Shown piece after piece: positions 37,887-45,702 of a stretch of 64,000 nt of DNA. The DNA is from JBGQOJ01 sp052119585. Lineage in GTDB: Bacteria > Pseudomonadota > Alphaproteobacteria > Rhodobacterales > Rhodobacteraceae. The stretch is from the NCBI RefSeq assembly GCF_052119585.1, contig NZ_JBGQOJ010000001.1:310001-374000 (forward strand). Reading direction: 5' to 3'. The notes beneath the pieces are model-generated. The model did no database searches, had not been told where the DNA came from, and saw only the letters and a program-made list of their open reading frames with translations. The position numbers and the translations under genes are program-made. How positions within the stretch are numbered: the first letter of the stretch is position 1; every line of letters starts with the position of its first letter.

Positions 37887-40645
37887 TGGCCCAACCTGTC
37901 CAGCAGGGCAGGCACATGCACCTGATCCGATTTATAGTTGCCGGTCAGCACATGCATGATCAGGTTCACGCCGAACCGGAACGCGATCTCCCTTTGCCGC
38001 TCGCCGGCATAGCCGCGCCCGACAGGGAACATCCTGTTGCCCGCCGTATCGACCGCCCAGGCCGCCGCCCAGTCGTTGCCGCCGATCACCACCGGCGTCA
38101 CCCCGTCATTGAGGTTGCGAAACGGCATCCCTTCAACCTGTTGCGCGTCCGCAGGGGCAGCCTCGACCCAGACATCATCGCTGTCATAGCGCCCCGGAAA
38201 ATCCTGAAGCAGGTAGAACGCACGGGTCAGAACATGGTCTGCGGGAAGCGGTTCAAGCGGCGGAATATCCAAAGGTCGCGCCAGTTCCTGCAACTTTCGC
38301 CCGTTCGGCCCGCTGCCGCCGAACTGCGCGACATCGGCATCGCGGGTGTCGAACAGGATCATCCCCCCGGTGCGCAGATACCGGTTCAGCCTGGCATAGG
38401 CCGCCGCCGATGGCGTCGTTTGATCCAGCGTGACCGGCCAATACAGGAACGGAAAGAACGACAGTTCGTCGTCTTCCAGATTGACCGCAATCGGGTGCGC
38501 CGGCTCGATCGAGGTGCGCGAAAAGATCACGTCGGACAAGCCGCGCAGGCCGGCCTGCGCAATGCGGTCCACCTCGGCGTTGCCGGTGACGACATGCGCC
38601 AGAACCACCTCGGATGTCGCCGCGATCGCGAATTCATCGGGCGTCTGGGCCTTGGCATCCACTGGCATCAACAGCCCCAGCGCCAACAGCGCCGCAATGC
38701 CGCCCCGCGCCCCGCGCAACCGTCCCGACAGCCACAAAGACGCCAGAATATCTACCATCAGCATCATCAAGGCGATCCCCAGAAATGTACCCTTCAGCGC
38801 GGTCTCTGTGGCCACGCCCAGCCCTTCAACCACGATCCGCGCGGGCCAGACTGCGGGGCCAAGCACCGTTGTGCGCCCCACCACGTTCACCGCAATGCGG
38901 CGATCGTCGCCCGCATAAAGACCGGGGGGCATGTCGGCGGCGGGGCGGCTGTCCGCCAGCCGCTCTCCGGCGATGCCCGCCTGTGCGCCCGCATCCCCGA
39001 CCTGCCCGAAGGCATCCAGCACTTTGTCCGCCTGCCAGACGGTGCCTGCCAGATCCTTTGCCAAGGGTTCCGCCGGACGGGTCGAAATCGCCAACCGCTC
39101 CAGCATCTGCACAAAAAGGCCGGACAGCGGCAGCGTCGACCATTCGGCATTTGCCGTGACATGGAACAACACGACCTGCCCCTGCCCGATCCGTTCCCGC
39201 GTGACCAAGGGCGTGCCGTCGGTCAGCGCCGCAATCACGCGCGAGGCCAGCGTCGGGTCGGGCTGCGCCATGACCTGCGCCGTCACCCGCACGTCATCTG
39301 GCACTGCCAGCCCGAAGAACGGCGAATCCACATCGAAGGGCCGCAGCGACTTCGGCTCTCCCCAGCTCATCGCGCCGCCCACCGTGCGGCCACCGGACCG
39401 CAGACGCACCGGCAGCAACGGATCATCAAGGCTTTGCCCCGGATCCCGCGAGGCCATGCGCGTGCCCGCAAACCGCAGCAGCAAACCGCCTTGATCCACC
39501 CAATCCGCCAGACCATCGGTTTCCGCCTGTGTCAGCGTCGCGACATCGGCCAGCACAATCGCATCGGGATTGGCCAGCAGAATGTCCCCGATCGTGCCGT
39601 CGATCAGATCGGCGGTCGGTTCCAGCGCCTGCCGCAGATAGTGCAGCGGCGATAACAGTTCCAGCCCTTCGCGGTCATCGCGCCCTGCAATCAACGCCAC
39701 CTCGCGCCGCTTCAGCGCGTCATCCGTCAGGCTGACCGCCCCGGCAGAGCGGACACCGGCGATCTGGAACCGCGAAATCCGGTTACGCAATTCGGCAGGC
39801 AAGGACATCTCGACCAATGTATCCACCGCGCCCGCCGCAAAAACGGCCTCTGCCCGCGCCAGTTCACGCTCTATCCCCACCGGATCCAATCCCATGGCGG
39901 CGACCGTCACATCGGATGCGGCACCCGCCACCGCGCGGATCACCGGTATCCGCACTAGGCCCGCATCGAATGTGGCGGGGCGCAGGGCAAGAACGGGACG
40001 CGGGCTTTCAAAAACCGTCACGGTGCCCTTTGCCTCCAGCCCTTGCAGCAGGGCGGCGCGGCTGTCGCGGTCAACCCCGTCCGACATCCAGAACGTCTCG
40101 AACCGCGCGCCACTTTGCGCCGCGATCCAGCGTTGCACAGCCTGCGCGTCAGGCTCCCACGGGCGGGGGGTCAACCCCGTAAGACGGCTTTCCCAGACAT
40201 TCGCCGCCTGAAACGCCAAAGCCCCCGCAGGCAGGTCGGTCAACAGGGCAATCGCCACAGGCCGCCCGCCGCGCGCGGCATCCTCCAGCAAGGCCGCGAT
40301 CCGGCCCTGCCGCCGTTGCCAATCGCGGGCATCGGCCCATGTTCCATCCACCAGAACCAGCAAAGGCCCGCTGCCTGTCCGGTCGACCTGCGGGTTCAGG
40401 ACCGGCCCCGCGAACCCGATGATAAAGGCGGCAACGGCCAGTATCCGCAGCATCAACAGCCACCACGGCGTTTTGTCGGTCTGCGTCTCGTCGTCCTTCA
40501 GCCCCAACAAAAGCGCCACACCGGGAAACCGCCGCCGGATCGGCGCAGGCGGCACGGCGCGCAGCAAGATCCACAGGATCGGCAGGGCGATCAGCCCCGC
40601 CAAAAGCCAGGGCAACAGAAATCCGACAGGGCCAAGAATGAACAT
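37883..40645 (-). CDS. DUF4159-domain protein with BatA-type N-terminus
   Basis: 920 residues from ATG 40645, which overlaps the TGA of the DUF58 gene by one base. N-terminal aerotolerance BatA-like membrane region (about 1-85), a degenerate VWA region, then a large periplasmic section. After a third membrane helix (about 635-665) comes DUF4159 (about 695-915), with EDDELSFFPFLYWPV and YARLNRYLRTGGMILFDTRD. Coupled to the next gene by ATGA. Typical of alphaproteobacterial MoxR operons. Confidence 0.88.
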   Translation of the reverse strand: MFILGPVGFLLPWLLAGLIALPILWILLRAVPPAPIRRRFPGVALLLGLKDDETQTDKTPWWLLMLRILAVAAFIIGFAGPVLNPQVDRTGSGPLLVLVDGTWADARDWQRRQGRIAALLEDAARGGRPVAIALLTDLPAGALAFQAANVWESRLTGLTPRPWEPDAQAVQRWIAAQSGARFETFWMSDGVDRDSRAALLQGLEAKGTVTVFESPRPVLALRPATFDAGLVRIPVIRAVAGAASDVTVAAMGLDPVGIERELARAEAVFAAGAVDTLVEMSLPAELRNRISRFQIAGVRSAGAVSLTDDALKRREVALIAGRDDREGLELLSPLHYLRQALEPTADLIDGTIGDILLANPDAIVLADVATLTQAETDGLADWVDQGGLLLRFAGTRMASRDPGQSLDDPLLPVRLRSGGRTVGGAMSWGEPKSLRPFDVDSPFFGLAVPDDVRVTAQVMAQPDPTLASRVIAALTDGTPLVTRERIGQGQVVLFHVTANAEWSTLPLSGLFVQMLERLAISTRPAEPLAKDLAGTVWQADKVLDAFGQVGDAGAQAGIAGERLADSRPAADMPPGLYAGDDRRIAVNVVGRTTVLGPAVWPARIVVEGLGVATETALKGTFLGIALMMLMVDILASLWLSGRLRGARGGIAALLALGLLMPVDAKAQTPDEFAIAATSEVVLAHVVTGNAEVDRIAQAGLRGLSDVIFSRTSIEPAHPIAVNLEDDELSFFPFLYWPVTLDQTTPSAAAYARLNRYLRTGGMILFDTRDADVAQFGGSGPNGRKLQELARPLDIPPLEPLPADHVLTRAFYLLQDFPGRYDSDDVWVEAAPADAQQVEGMPFRNLNDGVTPVVIGGNDWAAAWAVDTAGNRMFPVGRGYAGERQREIAFRFGVNLIMHVLTGNYKSDQVHVPALLDRLGQ

Positions 40646-41517
40646 CAGCGCACCCGTCCCAACGCGCCATACAGCCACAAAAGCGCCGATTGTGCGGGGT
40701 CATTCGTGTGGTGGCACCTGTATTGCCAGCCGGTCGCCCGCGCCAGATCGGCCAGCTCCGCCTTGCGCTCTGCCAGTCGTTGCAAATAGCGATCGCGCAG
40801 GTGTCCGGCCTTCAGCGTCTCGAACCGTACGGTGTTGCCCATGCTCTCGAACACAGTGCGCCCGTCAAAGGGAAACGCCTCTTCCTGCGGGTCAAGAACC
40901 TGCAATATCGCCCCCTTGATCCCGCGGTCGGCCGCCTTGCCCATCGCCGTATACATCGGCCCCATATCGCCCAGAAAATCCGATATGAACAGCGCCCTCG
41001 ACTGCGGCAGCATTCCGCGCGGCTCGGGTGTGGCGAAATCCGCGTCGTCGTCTTCGGACAGGGCCGCCGCAAGACGCAACAACTGGACCTTGCCTGACCG
41101 CGCGGGCATGGCAATCGACGCAAGCCCGACCCGTTCGCCCCCGCGCACCAGCAGCACGGCAATCGCCATCGCCAGCACCCGCGCCCGCGCCGCCTTGGTC
41201 GGCAGGGAGGTATCGCTGGAAAACCGCATGGATTGCGCGCCATTGACCCACAGCAGAACCGTCTGCGACGCCTGCCATTCCTTTTCGCGCACGAAATGCA
41301 CGTCCGACCGGCCCGACCGGCGCCAGTCGATCATCCGCGCCTCGTCGCCCTGCATCGCGGGGCGGTATTGCCAGAACTCGTCGCCCATACCGGCCCTGCG
41401 GCGCCCGTGTTCGCCCAGAACAACCGTCGTGGCCATATGCTGCGCCTCTGCCAGCAGCGGCGGCAGGGCACTGGCCAGCCCTTCAGCATCGTGACGAAGA
41501 CCGGCGGGATAGGTCAC
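40645..41517 (-). CDS. DUF58-domain protein
   Basis: 290 residues starting at GTG 41517, which overlaps the moxR stop as GTGA. The DUF58 core includes GDEARMIDWRRSGRSD and VHFVREKEWQ. The VWA-like metal site that usually reads LD.S.SM is here LLWVNGAQSM, so the metal-binding Asp and first Ser are missing. DUF58 proteins are MoxR partners, but no biochemical role is settled. Cytoplasmic. Confidence 0.9.
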   Translation of the reverse strand: MTYPAGLRHDAEGLASALPPLLAEAQHMATTVVLGEHGRRRAGMGDEFWQYRPAMQGDEARMIDWRRSGRSDVHFVREKEWQASQTVLLWVNGAQSMRFSSDTSLPTKAARARVLAMAIAVLLVRGGERVGLASIAMPARSGKVQLLRLAAALSEDDDADFATPEPRGMLPQSRALFISDFLGDMGPMYTAMGKAADRGIKGAILQVLDPQEEAFPFDGRTVFESMGNTVRFETLKAGHLRDRYLQRLAERKAELADLARATGWQYRCHHTNDPAQSALLWLYGALGRVR

Positions 41518-42521
41518 GCAGCAGCCTCGATCCGGGTGACGTGCGCTGCGACCTGCCCGATTACGGACCGCAGGCTTTCGCCCCGCGCCCGGGCCGCAAA
41601 GGACAGCGCCATGCGGTGCGACAACACAGGGCGCGCCATCGCCAGAACGTCCTCGACCGAGGGCACAAGCCGCCCGTCCAGCAGCGCACGCGCGCGCACC
41701 GTCATCATCAGCGCCTGTGCCGCACGCGGCCCCGGCCCCCAACTGACGCTGTCATTCACCACCTGCGGCGCGCCGTCTTCATGCGGGCGACAGGCGCGGA
41801 CCAGATCAAGGATCAACTCGACCACGGCCTCGCCCACCGGCATCCGCCGCAACAGGGCCTGCGCCGCCAGCAGATCGTCCGCGGTAAAGACGGACGTCGC
41901 CTGTTCCTCTGTCAGACCGGTGGTCGCCATCAGGATATCGCGCTCTGTCGCGCGGTCGGGGTACTCGACGTCGATCTGCACGATAAAGCGGTCCAGCTGC
42001 GCCTCTGGCAGCGGATAGGTGCCTTCCTGTTCCAGCGGGTTCTGCGTAGCAAGCACATGGAACGGCACGCCCAGCGGACGGTGCTGCCCGGCAATTGTCA
42101 CCGATTTTTCCTGCATCGCCTGCAAAAGCGCCGATTGCGTGCGCGGGCTGGCGCGGTTGATCTCGTCGGCCATCAACAGCTGGCAGAACACCGGCCCCTC
42201 GATAAAGCGGAACTTGCGGCTGCCATCGGCGGCCGTGTCCAGCACCTCTGACCCCAGAATATCGGCGGGCATCAGATCGGGCGTGAACTGGATGCGGTTG
42301 CCATGCAGCCCCATCACCGTCGACAGCGTTTCGACCAGTCGCGTCTTGCCCAACCCCGGCAGACCGATCAGCAATCCGTGGCCACCACACAAGAGCGCGG
42401 ACAGGGTCAGGTCAACAACCTTTTCCTGCCCGATAAAGCGTTTGGTGATGCTAGCCTTGGCCTGCGCCAGCTTTTCGCCCAGCGCCTCTATTTCGGCGAC
42501 AAGGTTTTCAGGGTGGGCCAT
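41514..42521 (-). CDS. MoxR-family AAA+ ATPase
   Basis: 335 residues from ATG 42521, with AAGGGAG about 8 bases upstream; the longer frame upstream is not MoxR-like. Walker A LIGLPGLGKT (about 50-59), Walker B LLMADEINRASPRTQSALLQ (about 112-131), and the sensor region VLATQNP. MoxR ATPases act as chaperones that load metal or mature VWA-protein complexes; the client here is unknown. It is the first gene of the operon and divergent from the DUF1285 gene. Confidence 0.95.
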   Translation of the reverse strand: MAHPENLVAEIEALGEKLAQAKASITKRFIGQEKVVDLTLSALLCGGHGLLIGLPGLGKTRLVETLSTVMGLHGNRIQFTPDLMPADILGSEVLDTAADGSRKFRFIEGPVFCQLLMADEINRASPRTQSALLQAMQEKSVTIAGQHRPLGVPFHVLATQNPLEQEGTYPLPEAQLDRFIVQIDVEYPDRATERDILMATTGLTEEQATSVFTADDLLAAQALLRRMPVGEAVVELILDLVRACRPHEDGAPQVVNDSVSWGPGPRAAQALMMTVRARALLDGRLVPSVEDVLAMARPVLSHRMALSFAARARGESLRSVIGQVAAHVTRIEAAA

Positions 42522-42580
42522 GACAAATCTCCCTTTGGCGTTATACTGTCTATTAAAGGGACTTATTGCGTCCGGCACAA

Positions 42581-43180
42581 ATGGCAAAACAGATGACAGG
42601 ACAAAACATCGTGAAACCCTCGGCAGAAAGCCTTGCCGCCAGCGCAAAGGCGGCCACCAAAAAGGGCCCTGCGCCCGTGCACCTGTGGAATCCGCCGTTC
42701 TGCGGTGACATCGACATGCGGATCGCGCGGGATGGCACATGGTTCTACCTTGGCACGCCTATGGGCCGCATGCCGCTGGTCAAACTGTTCTCTTCTATCC
42801 TGCGAAAGGACGGCGACGCCTATTTTCTGGTCACTCCGGTGGAAAAAGTGGGAATCACCGTCGATGATGCCCCCTTCGTCGCTGTCGATTTCGACGTGAC
42901 GGACAAAGGCCGGGAACAGGTTCTGACCTTCACCACCAATGTGGATGACACCGCAGCCGCCGGCCCCGACCACCCGATCCGCATCGTGCGCGACCCCGCA
43001 ACCCAGGAGCCGTCGCCCTATATCCTGATCCGCACCAATCTGGAGGCGTTGATCGACCGCAAAAGCTTTTACCGGCTGGTGGATATCGGCGTGCATGAAC
43101 CCCACGACAGCACAAGCTGGTTCGGGGTCTGGTCCAGCGGGCAGTTCTTTCCCATCATCCCCTCGGCGGATCTGATATAG
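42581..43180 (+). CDS. DUF1285-family protein
   Basis: About 199 residues. The family core runs from VHLWNPPFCGDIDMRIARDG (about 36-55) through FYLGTPMGR to the end (SSGQFFPIIPSADL). The start is unclear: ATG 42581, ATG 42593, GTG 42611 with AGGA ahead, and TTG 42566 with AAAGGG ahead are all in frame. The N-terminal 30 residues are poorly conserved in any case. Cytoplasmic, function unknown. Confidence 0.85.
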   Translation: MAKQMTGQNIVKPSAESLAASAKAATKKGPAPVHLWNPPFCGDIDMRIARDGTWFYLGTPMGRMPLVKLFSSILRKDGDAYFLVTPVEKVGITVDDAPFVAVDFDVTDKGREQVLTFTTNVDDTAAAGPDHPIRIVRDPATQEPSPYILIRTNLEALIDRKSFYRLVDIGVHEPHDSTSWFGVWSSGQFFPIIPSADLI

Positions 43181-43249
43181 CCCCGGCAGGGGATGACATT
43201 CCAAAATCCAGATGTCATATCACCCGAAACTGCCAATCAGAGGTTTCAA

Positions 43250-43477
43250 ATGATCCCCCAGCGCTTCGCTCCCGTTGTTTTCGGTCTTATCCTGTCGGGC
43301 ATGATGTCTTTCATCGTTTCGGGCATCGCCACGATCCGCGCCACGGGCCTGATCGACGGCCTTCCCGCGCTTTGGGTCGGCGCATGGATCGTCAGCTGGG
43401 CGGTCGCCTTTCCCACCGTTCTTGTCGTGGCCCCGGTCACGCGCCGTGTGGTCGCGCGGCTGGTGCGCGCAAACTAG
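43250..43477 (+). CDS. DUF2798-family membrane protein
   Basis: 75 residues with two membrane helices: PVVFGLILSGMMSFIVSG and the WVGAWIVSWAVAFPTV stretch typical of DUF2798. ATG 43250 has GAGG seven bases upstream and replaces a longer frame from 43193. Small inner-membrane protein of unknown function. Confidence 0.88.
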   Translation: MIPQRFAPVVFGLILSGMMSFIVSGIATIRATGLIDGLPALWVGAWIVSWAVAFPTVLVVAPVTRRVVARLVRAN

Positions 43478-43551
43478 GCGGATCAAATCGGTGGCGCTTT
43501 GGCGTTGCGGATGCCATCCTGCCCCTGCATGCACATCGGGGGCCGCCTAAG

Positions 43552-44532
43552 ATGATCAACGCCGACAGTTTTTTTCAACCGGTATCCGCGCTGGATGTTC
43601 CGCGCTTTGCCGGTGTTCCGACCTTCATGCGCCTGCCGCATCTGGCGATGGATCACCCGCGCATCGCCGATGTGGAACTGGGCCTTGTCGGGGTGCCGTG
43701 GGACGCGGGAACCACCAACCGCCCCGGCCCACGCCACGGTCCGCGGCAGTTGCGCGACCTGTCCACCATGATCCGCGCGATGAACCCCGTGACCGGTGTG
43801 GCGCCCTTTGCCATGGTGAATTGCGCCGATCTGGGCGATGTCGGCCCCAATCCGATCGACCTTCAGGACAGCATGAGCCGCATCGCGACCTTCTACGCCG
43901 ATCTGAAATCGCGCGGCATTGCCCCGATGACGGCAGGCGGCGACCATCTGGTGTCGTTGCCGGTCTTGCGCGGTCTGGCCAGCGACGCGCCCGTCGGGAT
44001 GATCCATTTCGACAGCCACACCGACCTGTTCGACAGCTACTTTGGCGGGTTCAAATATACCCATGGCACCCCCTTCCGCCGCGCCATCGAGGAGGGCCTT
44101 CTGGACCCTAAGCGCATGATCCAGATCGGCATTCGCGGCACCGCCTATAATTCCGAGGACATCGAGTGGGGCGAGGCACAGGGCGTCCGCATCATCCGTA
44201 TCGAGGAATTCTTTGACCGCGGCGTCAAGGATGTCATGGCAGAGGCGCGGCAGATCGTCGGCATCCACCCCACCTATTGCACCTTCGACATCGACTTTAT
44301 CGACCCCAGCTATGCCCCCGGCACCGGCACGCCCGAAATCGGCGGCCCGAACAGCTTTCAGTCGCAGCAGGTCGTGCGCGAACTGTCGGGCGTCAACCTG
44401 ATCGGCTGCGATCTGGTAGAGGTCTCTCCACCGTTCGACCCCTCGGGGGGCACCGCGTGGCTGGGCGTGTCGATCATGTTCGAACTGATGTGCGTTCTGG
44501 CAGAGGCAATCGTCGCAAGGAGACCCCGCTGA
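43552..44532 (+). CDS. Agmatinase-family ureohydrolase
   Basis: 326 residues from ATG 43552. Binuclear manganese ligands are in place: GGDH (about 128-131), HFDSHTD (about 151-157) and FDIDFIDP (about 243-250). The enzyme releases urea from a guanidino compound. Agmatine is the default call, but the NRPGPRHGP loop (about 56-64) recalls guanidinobutyrase and guanidinopropionase. A second guanidino-compound hydrolase (creatinase) sits 27 kb upstream. The stop overlaps the next gene as CTGA. Confidence 0.9.
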   Translation: MINADSFFQPVSALDVPRFAGVPTFMRLPHLAMDHPRIADVELGLVGVPWDAGTTNRPGPRHGPRQLRDLSTMIRAMNPVTGVAPFAMVNCADLGDVGPNPIDLQDSMSRIATFYADLKSRGIAPMTAGGDHLVSLPVLRGLASDAPVGMIHFDSHTDLFDSYFGGFKYTHGTPFRRAIEEGLLDPKRMIQIGIRGTAYNSEDIEWGEAQGVRIIRIEEFFDRGVKDVMAEARQIVGIHPTYCTFDIDFIDPSYAPGTGTPEIGGPNSFQSQQVVRELSGVNLIGCDLVEVSPPFDPSGGTAWLGVSIMFELMCVLAEAIVARRPR

Positions 44533-45701
44533 CCCCACTTGCGATCACCAACCGCGACGCCCGCCGCCTGTGGCTTTCTGCGCAAGGGCTGGCAGAGACC
44601 CCGACCGGCCCGCTGGACACGATGGCGATCATCCGGCGGCTGGGCTTTGTGCAACTTGATACGATCCGCGCCGTCGAACGCGCCCATCACCACATTATAT
44701 GGAGCAGGAACAACAGCTACCGCGAACATATGCTGAACCCGCTTCTGGCCGATGACCGCAGCCTGTTCGAACACTACACCCACGACGCCTCGGTCATTCC
44801 GACAGAGTATTACCCCATGTGGCAGCGCCAGTTCCGCCGCAAAAAGGAACGCATCGGCGCGTCGGACTGGTTCGGGTCCATGTGCGGTCCGGCAGAGCGC
44901 GAGGCGATCCGTGCCCGCATTGCCCACGAAGGGCCGCTCTCGACCCACGCTTTTGAGACCAGGATCGAGGGCGCGAAAGAGATGTGGCAAAGACCGCCGC
45001 ACAAACTTGCGCTGGATTACATGTGGTATGCGGGGGAATTGGCCACGTCCCACCGGCGGAACTTTACCAAATTTTACGATCTGGCGGAAAATGTGATCCC
45101 CGACCATATCCGCACGCAATCCCATGATGACGCGGCGCAGATCGACTGGCTGTGCCACGCCGCGCTGAACCGGCTTTCCTTTGGCACCCTGACAGAGATC
45201 CGCCGCTTTTGGGAAGCGACAGAGGTCGCAGAGGTCAAAGGCTGGGCCGCAAATGCCGCCCTGATCCCGGTCACCGTGCAAGCGGCGGACGGATCATGGA
45301 GCGATGCGCTGGCGCCTGCCGACATCGAGGACCGCCTTGTCCACGCCGCCCCGCCCACGTCGCGGCTACGCATCCTGAATCCCTTCGACCCCGTGGTGCG
45401 CGACCGCGACAGGCTGAAACGCCTGTTCGGTTTCGACTACCGGATCGAAATCTTCGTTCCCGCCGCAAAGCGCCAGTGGGGCTACTACGTCTTTCCGCTG
45501 CTGGAAGGCGACCGCCTGATCGGCCGGATCGAGGCGAAAGCGGACCGCACAAAAGCTGCGCTGGACATTATCGCGAACTGGCGTGAACCCGCCATAAAAT
45601 GGACAGCCCCCCGTGCGCAAAAGCTGGAGGCAGAGCTGGCGCGTTTTGCCCGATTTGCCGGATTGGACAGCGTCACCTGGTCCTGCCCCGCAACGCCCTG
45701 A
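44529..45701 (+). CDS. Winged-helix YcaQ-family DNA glycosylase, apparent CTG start
   Basis: 390 residues if translation starts at CTG 44529. The first conserved family segment (ITNRDARRLWLSAQGL) begins at residue 6, so the gene must start near here. The nearest ATG (44622) would cut that segment away. AAGGAG lies 6 bases before the CTG, and CTGA overlaps the speB-like stop. Later motifs are LGFVQLDTIRAVERAHHHI and LRILNPFDPVVRDRDRLKRLFGFDYRIE (in part), matching YcaQ proteins that unhook DNA crosslinks. Ends one base before the convergent polA stop. Confidence 0.85.
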   Translation: MTPLAITNRDARRLWLSAQGLAETPTGPLDTMAIIRRLGFVQLDTIRAVERAHHHIIWSRNNSYREHMLNPLLADDRSLFEHYTHDASVIPTEYYPMWQRQFRRKKERIGASDWFGSMCGPAEREAIRARIAHEGPLSTHAFETRIEGAKEMWQRPPHKLALDYMWYAGELATSHRRNFTKFYDLAENVIPDHIRTQSHDDAAQIDWLCHAALNRLSFGTLTEIRRFWEATEVAEVKGWAANAALIPVTVQAADGSWSDALAPADIEDRLVHAAPPTSRLRILNPFDPVVRDRDRLKRLFGFDYRIEIFVPAAKRQWGYYVFPLLEGDRLIGRIEAKADRTKAALDIIANWREPAIKWTAPRAQKLEAELARFARFAGLDSVTWSCPATP

Positions 45702-45702
45702 T

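Noticed and set aside
37886..39655. Long open frames opposite the DUF4159, AAA+ and polA genes
   Set aside because: They are GC-driven shadows with arginine/histidine/glutamine-rich translation and no family motifs.
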